Position numbers and translations under genes: made by a program. From Planctomycetota bacterium (GTDB lineage: Bacteria > Planctomycetota > Phycisphaerae > Sedimentisphaerales > SM23-30), in the NCBI GenBank assembly GCA_029573975.1, contig JAKQBU010000121.1, positions 1 to 5,150 on the forward strand: a stretch of DNA of 5,150 nucleotides, written 5' to 3'. The notes under the pieces were generated by a model that was not told where the DNA came from, ran no database searches, and worked only from the letters and a program-made list of their open reading frames with translations. Of the stretch, positions 1 through 5,150 are shown piece by piece (the stretch's first letter is position 1; every line of letters begins with the position of its first letter).

Positions 1-220
1 CGAAGGTCTGCATTTTTCCGGTTGGGGCGGGAATCGGAGCGGCGACCGGTCGTCTCGGGCCGGTCGATCGGAGGACATCCGCTTCTACGATTCTGCCGTT
101 AAAGCCGGTTCCGGTAATTGCGGCAATATCCAGACCCCGCTGGAGGGCGGTTCGACGGGCACGAGGCGAAATCCGCACGCGTCCGCTCCGAGAGGCTGCT
201 ATGGACAACTGAGTATTCAT
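1..220 (-). CDS. 2-oxoacid dehydrogenase E2 acyltransferase, N-terminal part, lacking a lipoyl domain (partial)
   Basis: E2 transfers the acyl group from a lipoyl arm to CoA and forms the structural core of 2-oxoacid dehydrogenase complexes. Only the first 73 residues are in the window; the catalytic domain would lie past position 1. After about 15 residues comes a clear peripheral subunit-binding domain (about residues 16-51), with ISPRAR at 16-21, GTGFNGRI at 37-44 and DVL at 48-50. This small domain normally anchors E3 and/or E1. A Pro/Arg/Ala-rich linker follows (about 52-69). The usual N-terminal lipoyl domain is absent; one is instead fused to the C-terminus of the preceding E1 gene, 35 nt upstream. 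The ATG at 220-218 is chosen because a good ribosome-binding site (GAAGGAAG, 228-235) precedes it and the binding domain follows at once. The frame stays open upstream to about 367, but there it overlaps E1 in another frame. Family assignment is firm; the acyl substrate (pyruvate, acetoin, branched-chain or other) cannot be read from this piece. Confidence 0.88.
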   Translation of the reverse strand, partial: MNTQLSIAASRSGRVRISPRARRTALQRGLDIAAITGTGFNGRIVEADVLRSTGPRRPVAAPIPAPTGKMQTF

Positions 221-227
221 AGTATTT

Positions 228-235
228 CTTCCTTC
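228..235 (-). promoter_or_regulatory. Ribosome-binding site of the E2 gene
   Basis: On the minus strand this reads GAAGGAAG and ends 7 nt before the ATG at 220-218. It matters because it marks a dedicated translation start for an E2 that begins without a lipoyl domain. This supports a real gene boundary and not a broken E1-E2 fusion. Confidence 0.7.
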
Positions 236-255
236 AAAAAGGTTATGGTGTAATT

Positions 256-2673
256 TTACTTCGGTTTGATAATCGCCAGGCTCTCGGCCAGCGGGACCAG
301 GGTTTCTTCGGGGGCCAGGATTTCCGCCAGAATGCCATCGGCAGGTGACTCGATCTCCGAGACGGCCTTATCCGTTTCCACTTCGACGACCGGCTCACCG
401 GTCTTGACGGCGTCGCCCAGCTTCTTGAGCCAGCGAACGACTTTCGCCTCGGTAATGGTCAGGTCCTGATTGGGCATAATGACCGGGATGCCCTCGACGG
501 TGGCCTTGGCCAGACCGGCGGCTGGGGTTTGCTGGGCCGCAGCAGCGACCGGAGCAGCAGCAGGAGCTGTCACAACAGCAGGCTGCGGGGCAACAGGGGC
601 CGCGGCGGAGGAGGTTCTGCCGGAAAAACGAATCTGCGGAATTGGTCGGCCGGCCAGTATATCCTGGGCAGCCGTTACGATTTTTTCCGGGGTAATGATA
701 AACTCATTTTCCAGGGCCGGGCTGAAGGGGAAGGAGACCGGATCGGTGCAGATACGGCCGATCGGGGCATCCAGTTCATCAAAGGCCAGTTCCATCATGG
801 CGGCGGAGATTTCCGCGGCCACGCCGCACATCGACCAGGCTTCATCCACGATGAGAAGTTTGCCGGTCTTGGCGACGCTGGCGGCGATGGTTTCCACATC
901 CAGCGGCACGATGGTACGCAGGTCGATCACTTCGCAGGAAATGCCCTTCGCTTTCAGCGTCTGGGCGGCGGTAACACTATGCTGGAGGAGCAGGCCGCAG
1001 GAAACAATCGTCAAATCGCTGCCTTCCTGCACCACTTTCGCCTGGCCGAAGGGGACAAAATGTTCCTCGGCCGGGACCTGGCCTTTGCTGCCGAAGAGGG
1101 CCTTATGTTCCATGAAGATGACCGGGTCGTGGGCACGCAGGGCGGTTTTCATCAAACCCTTGGCATCGGCCGGATTGGACGGAACCGCCACCAGCAGGCC
1201 GGGTATATGGGCCCACATCGGATAAAAGGAGCCGCTGTGATGCGGCCCGGTTTGTTTGATGGAGCCGAACGGGGCGCGGATGATCATAGGCACTTCCACT
1301 TTCCCCGCACTCATATACCGGAGTTTGGCGGCCTGATGGATGATCTGGCTGCCGGCTTCAAACATAAAATCGGCAAACATCAAATCGGCCACCGCCCGCA
1401 CTCCCGTTCCGGAGCAGCCGACGGAAGCGCCGGTGAAGGCCAGCTCGCAGATGGCCGTGTCAATGAACCGGTCCCCGCCGAAAACACCCCACAAGCCCTT
1501 GGTATGGCCGAAACAGCCGCCGCGTTCACCGATCCCTTCGCCGAAGTAGATGATATTTGGATTGTGTTTGAATTCTTCGGCAATCCCATCCATAACCGCT
1601 TCCAGCCATCCCTTTTGGACGGTAGGCACATTGTCCGGGGTTGTAGGCAATTCGGGATTAATCGGATTGGCCAGGACATGATCGTGTACGGTGGCAGTAT
1701 CGGGCATGGGGGAATTCCGGGCGAAATCAATGGCCTCGGAAATCTGCTGATCGACGCGGGCTTCAATTTCCTCAATCTCTTTTTCGGTGGCCAGCTTGAA
1801 TTCTTCCAGCAGTTGTTTCTTGAGTTTGTCAATCGGTCCGCGCTGCTTCCAGTCTTCCAGTTCTTCCCAGGTCCGGTATGTTCCGGCCACCGGTTCCCCT
1901 TCGTGGTGCCCGGCCAGCCGATAGGTCTTGGATTCGATCAGGGTGGGACCCTGTCCCGCTCTGGCCCGTTCGATGGCCTCCTTGGTCGCCTGATAGACCG
2001 CCAGCACATCATTGCCATCGACCGCCACGCCCGGGATGCCATAGGCGGCGGCCCGGGTGGCGATTTCAGGATTCTGGGTCGCACGTTTCAGGGGCATGGA
2101 GGTGGCGTACAGGTTGTTCTCGCAGACAAAAACCACCGGGGCCTTCATCGCACCGGCAAAATTGAGCGATTCGTGGAACGAGCCGTGATTGGAGGCCCCA
2201 TCGCCGAAGAAGCCCACGCTGACCTGATCGGTTTTCCGGGTCTTGGCGCTCATGGCGATCCCGACGGCGGACGGAATCCCGCCGGCGACGATGCCGTTAG
2301 TGCCGAACAGCCCGATTTTCGGCTCGAACAGGTGCATGGTCCCGCCCCGGCCGTGACAACAGCCGTTATCCCGGCCGAACAACTCGGCCAGCAGGATCTT
2401 GGGAGACATGCCCTTGGCCAGGGCGTGGCCGTGACCGCGGTGGGTACTGGTAATAAAATCAATGGGCCGCAGATTGTAACATACCCCGGTCGCAGTGGCT
2501 TCTTCACCGATATAGACATGGATAAAACCGGGCATTTCACCGGCTTTCAGAAGCTGCTGGGCGGTGATTTCAAACCGCCGGATCAGGACCATCATTTCAT
2601 ACATGGCCAGCAGATCCTGCTTGGTCAAACCGGCCGGAATTTTACTTTGCTTTTTGCCTTCATTTTTACTCAT
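256..2673 (-). CDS. Fused 2-oxoacid dehydrogenase E1 alpha-E1 beta with C-terminal lipoyl domain
   Basis: This 805-residue protein is predicted to be the thiamine-diphosphate-dependent E1 that decarboxylates a 2-oxoacid (or cleaves acetoin) and reductively acylates a lipoyl group. E1 alpha spans about residues 1-335: HRGHGH at 78-83, CHGRGGTMHLF at 106-116, and the ThDP/Mg motif GDGASN at 157-162 ending with ENN at 185-187. The loop GHHEGEP (255-261) resembles the GHFEGDP of acetoin dehydrogenase alpha subunits. E1 beta spans about 346-690: GEG at 378-380, whose E379 aligns with the glutamate that activates ThDP, then CELAFTGASVG at 409-419, HHSGS at 478-482 and PSNPADAKGL at 498-507. An Ala/Pro-rich linker (about 686-722) leads to a complete lipoyl domain (about 729-804) with ETDKA at 766-770; K769 is the predicted lipoylation site. 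The ATG at 2673 follows GAGGT (2680-2684). Separate alpha and beta genes are the common arrangement; a C-terminal lipoyl domain on E1 is unusual. Fold and chemistry are sure; the substrate is open. Confidence 0.93.
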   Translation of the reverse strand: MSKNEGKKQSKIPAGLTKQDLLAMYEMMVLIRRFEITAQQLLKAGEMPGFIHVYIGEEATATGVCYNLRPIDFITSTHRGHGHALAKGMSPKILLAELFGRDNGCCHGRGGTMHLFEPKIGLFGTNGIVAGGIPSAVGIAMSAKTRKTDQVSVGFFGDGASNHGSFHESLNFAGAMKAPVVFVCENNLYATSMPLKRATQNPEIATRAAAYGIPGVAVDGNDVLAVYQATKEAIERARAGQGPTLIESKTYRLAGHHEGEPVAGTYRTWEELEDWKQRGPIDKLKKQLLEEFKLATEKEIEEIEARVDQQISEAIDFARNSPMPDTATVHDHVLANPINPELPTTPDNVPTVQKGWLEAVMDGIAEEFKHNPNIIYFGEGIGERGGCFGHTKGLWGVFGGDRFIDTAICELAFTGASVGCSGTGVRAVADLMFADFMFEAGSQIIHQAAKLRYMSAGKVEVPMIIRAPFGSIKQTGPHHSGSFYPMWAHIPGLLVAVPSNPADAKGLMKTALRAHDPVIFMEHKALFGSKGQVPAEEHFVPFGQAKVVQEGSDLTIVSCGLLLQHSVTAAQTLKAKGISCEVIDLRTIVPLDVETIAASVAKTGKLLIVDEAWSMCGVAAEISAAMMELAFDELDAPIGRICTDPVSFPFSPALENEFIITPEKIVTAAQDILAGRPIPQIRFSGRTSSAAAPVAPQPAVVTAPAAAPVAAAAQQTPAAGLAKATVEGIPVIMPNQDLTITEAKVVRWLKKLGDAVKTGEPVVEVETDKAVSEIESPADGILAEILAPEETLVPLAESLAIIKPK

Positions 2674-2679
2674 GGAATT

Positions 2680-2684
2680 ACCTC
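2680..2684 (-). promoter_or_regulatory. Ribosome-binding site of the E1 fusion gene
   Basis: GAGGT on the minus strand ends 6 nt before the ATG at 2673-2671. It lies inside the 30-nt gap after the Ldh_2 gene, so the two genes are likely on one transcript with separate initiation. It fixes the E1 start; the next residues (about 2-15) are a charged leader before the E1 alpha fold. Confidence 0.65.
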
Positions 2685-2703
2685 AAATCCGTTTCCTGTC
2701 GAA

Positions 2704-3768
2704 TTAGTCTAAATAATCATCAATAGTAATATGATAATCTTCCGCTACGCCCCGCAAGTTGGCCGCCACATCCTCGGGCAGCGACATGCCCTGCTGCAGG
2801 GCCTTTTCCCGCCGCTCCCATTCCATTTCGCCGGGCAGATAAATCCGGTCCGAACCTTTGGCCTTGGGAGCCGCTTTGATCTCCCGGATCATCTGATCCA
2901 TCCGGTCTTTAAACTGCTGAATCGGCATCATAGCGCCGATGTTGATGGCAATAAAGGTGTGCGACTGGTTGACCGGCTGGGGGATTTTCTTGACCCAACT
3001 GACCACCTGGCTGCCGAAGGCGCCGCCGCAGAGGATGCCGGTCAATATTTCCACCATGAGGGCGATACCATAGCCTTTGTGGCCGGCCATAAACATCATT
3101 GCGCCTTCATAGGGATAGCCGGCCGGATTGGTGGTGGGAACGCCGTCTTTGTCCAGCAGCCAGTTCTCCGGGATTGGCTTCTTCAGGGCCTGGGCCGCAT
3201 AGATTTTGCTGGCGGCCACCACGCTGGTGGCGATATCCAGAAACACGGGATATTCCTTACCGGCCGGAACCGCATAGGCCAGGGGATTGGTGCCCAGAAC
3301 CGGGACCCTGGAACCGGGAACCGCCACACCGGGATCGACATTGCTGAACGACAGGCCGATCATGTCCTTTTGGGCGGCCATCCAGGCATAATAGCCGGCC
3401 GCGCCGAAATGGCCGCTGTTTTTCACGCCGGTCATCCCGATGCCGCACTCCCGGGCCTTGGCTATGGCGGTATTCATCGCCTGGTGCGAAACCACCATCG
3501 GCATGGAGATATGGGCGTCGTACATGGCCCAGCCGGGGCCTTCGGCAATGATCTCACCGGAGGCATTGACATCCATACGCTGATCGCGGAAATTCTTCAG
3601 CAATCCGCGTAACTGCTTGGTCCCGTGGGTTAATGTGCCCCAGGTATCCGTGGTGACCAGGATTTCCGCGGTGATCCGGGCATCCGGTTTCTTCATGCCC
3701 GCCCGGCACATGGCCTCGATGCAGAAAGCCTGCAATTTTTCGGGCTTTACCTGATTAAAATTTGCCAT
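2704..3768 (-). CDS. Malate/L-lactate dehydrogenase family (Ldh_2) oxidoreductase
   Basis: This 354-residue cytosolic protein belongs to the Ldh_2 family (malate, lactate, ureidoglycolate, diketogulonate, sulfolactate and cyclic-imine reductases), NAD(P)-dependent enzymes without a classical Rossmann fold. Family landmarks are THG at 47-49 (the position of the usual SHG), NSGHFGAAGYYA at 117-128, GTNPLAYAVPAG at 159-170, DIATSVVA at 178-185 and GHKGYGIALMVE at 229-240. Length is normal and no frameshift is seen. The segment after the first motif reads THGTKQLRG where many members have SHGxxRL, so an arginine often found four residues after the histidine is Gln52 here; this suggests a distinct subgroup and perhaps a different substrate. 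The gene lies 36 nt after a D-2-hydroxyacid dehydrogenase and 30 nt before E1, so a role in making or using a 2-oxoacid fits. AAGGA (3780-3784) lies 11 nt before the ATG. The substrate is not determinable from sequence alone. Confidence 0.9.
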   Translation of the reverse strand: MANFNQVKPEKLQAFCIEAMCRAGMKKPDARITAEILVTTDTWGTLTHGTKQLRGLLKNFRDQRMDVNASGEIIAEGPGWAMYDAHISMPMVVSHQAMNTAIAKARECGIGMTGVKNSGHFGAAGYYAWMAAQKDMIGLSFSNVDPGVAVPGSRVPVLGTNPLAYAVPAGKEYPVFLDIATSVVAASKIYAAQALKKPIPENWLLDKDGVPTTNPAGYPYEGAMMFMAGHKGYGIALMVEILTGILCGGAFGSQVVSWVKKIPQPVNQSHTFIAINIGAMMPIQQFKDRMDQMIREIKAAPKAKGSDRIYLPGEMEWERREKALQQGMSLPEDVAANLRGVAEDYHITIDDYLD

Positions 3769-3779
3769 AGAGGATGGTA

Positions 3780-3784
3780 TCCTT
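3780..3784 (-). promoter_or_regulatory. Ribosome-binding site of the Ldh_2 gene
   Basis: AAGGA on the minus strand lies 11 nt before the ATG at 3768-3766, which is slightly long spacing. No nearer in-frame start fits better, and the following residues match the N-terminal helix usual in the family. Confidence 0.5.
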
Positions 3785-3804
3785 ATCCAAATTAGGTATT
3801 GATT

Positions 3805-4770
3805 TTACTTCTTGACGCCGTTGACCACGTTGGGCAATTTCTCCTTCTTGATGGCACTGATCACCGTGGCGGCTACGCTCTTCCGCAGGTTCAATACCGC
3901 CGCCACGCTGGCGGAGGCGATATGGCTGTTGATGATGACATTGTTCATCTTCAGCAGCGGGCTGTCGGAGGGAATCGGTTCGGGATCCGTGACGTCCAGG
4001 GCGGCGGCGCTGATATGCCCGCTTTTCAGGGCGGCTACCAGGTCATCCGTCTTGACCAGGGTGCCGCGCGAGGTATTGACGAACATCACGCCTTTTTTCA
4101 TCTTTGCGATGCTTTGGGTGTTAATCATCTGCTTGGTATGCTCGTTGCTGGGGCAATGCAGGGAGACCAGGTCGGACTGGGCATAAATCTCGTCCAGGGT
4201 GGCGGGGGTGAAGCCGTCCTTTTTGATGACGGCGGCATCGACGACCGGATCGAAGACCAGGACTTTGCATTTGAAGGGTTTCAGACGCAAGGCCACCTCT
4301 TTGCCGATCTTGCCGTAGGCAACCAGTCCCACGGTCAGCTTCTTCATGACAAACATCTGGTCCAGCGGCACGGCCAGTTTCCATTGGCCGCTGGCAACCA
4401 CATTATTGGGAACGATTTTCCGCGCCAGGGCCAGGATCATCGCCACCGCGTGATCAGCCACTTCGTCCACGCAGAAATCCGGCACGTTGCAGACGGGAAT
4501 GTTTTTCGCCGCCGCGGCCTTGCAATCCACGTTATCGTAGCCGATACCGTACCGGACGATAATCTGGTTCTTCTGCATGGCATTAATGACATTGGCGTTG
4601 ACGGGGGCAAACTGGGCAATGACATAATCGGCGTCCTTGACCAGCTCTTTCAGGGCTTCTTCTCCCTGAAATTTCTGATGGCCCACCACCTGGCAGCCCA
4701 GCGGCTCCAGTATTTCTTTTTCCACACTCAAATCCGCAAACGTATAATCCGTAACCGCAACTTTCATCAT
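3805..4770 (-). CDS. D-isomer-specific 2-hydroxyacid dehydrogenase (CtBP/SerA-like)
   Basis: This 321-residue protein is predicted to reversibly oxidise a 2-hydroxyacid to a 2-oxoacid with NAD(H). Substrate-domain landmarks are RYGIGYDNVD at 73-82 and NVPDFCVDEVADHAV at 95-109, the latter typical of the CtBP-like branch. The nucleotide-binding core is GLVAYGKIG at 148-156, followed by D174 at the end of the next strand (VFDP), which favours NAD over NADP. The expected catalytic triad is present: R235 in NTSRG, E264 in DPEP and H283 in SHIA. One oddity is Ala151 where the first glycine of the GxGxxG signature is usual. Length is normal. Two consecutive ATG codons (4770 and 4767) could start it; AAGGA at 4780-4784 lies 9 nt from the first, which is preferred. 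It is the first gene of the close-packed run leading to E1/E2. It could act on D-lactate or a similar acid; annotation as phosphoglycerate dehydrogenase is not supported, since no ACT domain is present. Confidence 0.9.
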   Translation of the reverse strand: MMKVAVTDYTFADLSVEKEILEPLGCQVVGHQKFQGEEALKELVKDADYVIAQFAPVNANVINAMQKNQIIVRYGIGYDNVDCKAAAAKNIPVCNVPDFCVDEVADHAVAMILALARKIVPNNVVASGQWKLAVPLDQMFVMKKLTVGLVAYGKIGKEVALRLKPFKCKVLVFDPVVDAAVIKKDGFTPATLDEIYAQSDLVSLHCPSNEHTKQMINTQSIAKMKKGVMFVNTSRGTLVKTDDLVAALKSGHISAAALDVTDPEPIPSDSPLLKMNNVIINSHIASASVAAVLNLRKSVAATVISAIKKEKLPNVVNGVKK

Positions 4771-4779
4771 ATTCTTTTT

Positions 4780-4784
4780 TCCTT
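4780..4784 (-). promoter_or_regulatory. Ribosome-binding site of the D-2-hydroxyacid dehydrogenase gene
   Basis: AAGGA on the minus strand lies 9 nt before the first of two tandem ATG codons (4770-4768) and 12 nt before the second. The spacing favours the first start. Confidence 0.6.
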
Positions 4785-4846
4785 AACTAGTATTTCCTTT
4801 TTACAAAAATTATTTCACTGGTTTTCCCAGAACTCTTTTATGGATA

Positions 4847-5150
4847 TCAGGCCCGTCCGCTTTCCTTCAGCAATTTCGCACAGGCGCGGGCCACGACGAT
4901 TTCTTCATTGGTCGGGATCACCCAGATTTCAATCTTCGAGTCATCCCGCGAAATTTTCATTTCTTTTCCGATCGCCTGTTCGTTTTTCTTTTCATCCAGC
5001 AGAATACCGAACTCTTCCAGGTTTTCCAATACCCGCTTACGGATATAGGAGCTGTTCTCGCCGGTCCCGCCGGCAAAGGTGATCGCATCGGTATGTCCCA
5101 GCACCAGCAGGAAACTGCCGAAATATTTCCGGGTCTGATAGACATAGGTG
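4847..5150 (-). CDS. ackA: Acetate kinase, C-terminal 100 residues (partial)
   Basis: Acetate kinase interconverts acetyl phosphate plus ADP with acetate plus ATP. The last 100 residues are visible and the frame runs open through the right edge, so the start is outside. Recognisable segments are LGHTDAITFAGGTGENS, which corresponds to the family's FTxGIGENS nucleotide-site region, then SYIRKRV, GILLDEKKN, the ISRDDSK stretch and the near C-terminal IPTNEE signature with VAR following. The codon at 5104-5102 is GTG inside this frame; upstream codons continue the family sequence (YVYQTRKYFGSFLLV), so it is an internal valine and not a start. The stop is TGA at 4849-4847. A 76-nt AT-rich gap separates it from the dehydrogenase downstream. 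With an acetyl-CoA-forming complex nearby it could recover ATP through acetyl phosphate, although no phosphotransacetylase is in view. Propionate or butyrate kinase relatives are less likely but cannot be fully excluded from the C-terminus. Confidence 0.9.
   Translation of the reverse strand, partial: TYVYQTRKYFGSFLLVLGHTDAITFAGGTGENSSYIRKRVLENLEEFGILLDEKKNEQAIGKEMKISRDDSKIEIWVIPTNEEIVVARACAKLLKESGRA

Noticed and set aside
508..618. Low-complexity Ala/Pro stretch as a repeat or assembly artefact
   Set aside because: Ala/Pro-rich flexible linkers are normal next to lipoyl domains, and the frame is intact on both sides.
529..2712. A 727-codon open frame on the plus strand opposite E1
   Set aside because: It is in exact antisense register with the E1 codons, so it stays open simply because E1 almost never uses TTA, CTA or TCA codons there. 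It ends at the TTA leucine codon near the end of the Ldh_2 gene. Its translation is rich in Gly, His and Arg and matches no family I know, whereas E1 is unmistakable.
2731..3612. A 293-codon open frame on the plus strand opposite the Ldh_2 gene
   Set aside because: Same antisense-register effect; composition is Gly/His-rich and the minus-strand gene has all family motifs.
4771..4846. Possible terminator or promoter in the AT-rich gap after acetate kinase
   Set aside because: On the minus strand CTGG and CCAG could form a 4-bp stem, with a short T run about 10 nt later. The stem is too weak and the T run too distant for a confident terminator, and no clear -35/-10 pair was found.
3799..5082. 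A 427-codon open frame on the plus strand opposite the D-2-hydroxyacid dehydrogenase and acetate kinase
   Set aside because: It spans two well-identified opposite-strand genes and their gap, and its translation shows no recognisable domain.
5102..5104. GTG as the start of an 85-residue protein
   Set aside because: The frame continues upstream to the window edge with acetate kinase sequence, so this is an internal valine codon.

Overview
All genes lie on the minus strand and read from the right edge to the left. In transcription order they are: the 3' end of acetate kinase (4847-5150, 5' part outside); a D-2-hydroxyacid dehydrogenase of the CtBP/SerA type (3805-4770); a malate/L-lactate-type (Ldh_2) dehydrogenase (2704-3768); a three-part fusion of 2-oxoacid dehydrogenase E1 alpha, E1 beta and a lipoyl domain (256-2673); and the 5' end of the matching E2 acyltransferase (1-220, catalytic part outside). 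Gaps of 36, 30 and 35 nt, each with a Shine-Dalgarno-like sequence, suggest that the four genes from 4770 leftward form one operon. A wider, AT-rich gap of 76 nt separates acetate kinase, so whether it is co-transcribed is unclear. No RNA genes, mobile elements, CRISPR arrays or convincing terminators were seen.

The DNA is bacterial and moderately GC-rich (roughly mid-50s % by eye). Clear AAGGA/GAGGT ribosome-binding sites argue against Bacteroidota, where such sites are rare. Fused E1 alpha-beta proteins occur in several bacterial phyla, and I cannot place the organism further. An anaerobic or fermentative member of the Planctomycetota/Lentisphaerota type is only a guess from the overall flavour of the genes.

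A coherent reading is a 2-hydroxyacid to acyl-CoA module. Two NAD(P)-dependent dehydrogenases from unrelated families, usually acting on opposite stereoisomers, would interconvert 2-hydroxyacids and a 2-oxoacid. The E1/E2 complex would oxidatively decarboxylate the 2-oxoacid to an acyl-CoA. Acetate kinase, with a phosphotransacylase not seen here, could then make ATP. Lactate, pyruvate and acetyl-CoA are the simplest substrates, but neither substrate nor direction is shown by the sequence.

The most unusual point is the domain layout of the complex. The lipoyl domain, normally the N-terminal swinging arm of E2, sits at the C-terminus of E1 behind an Ala/Pro-rich linker. The next gene, E2, starts almost directly with its peripheral subunit-binding domain and has no lipoyl domain of its own. 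The gene boundary seems to fall inside what is normally the E2 lipoyl-to-binding-domain linker.
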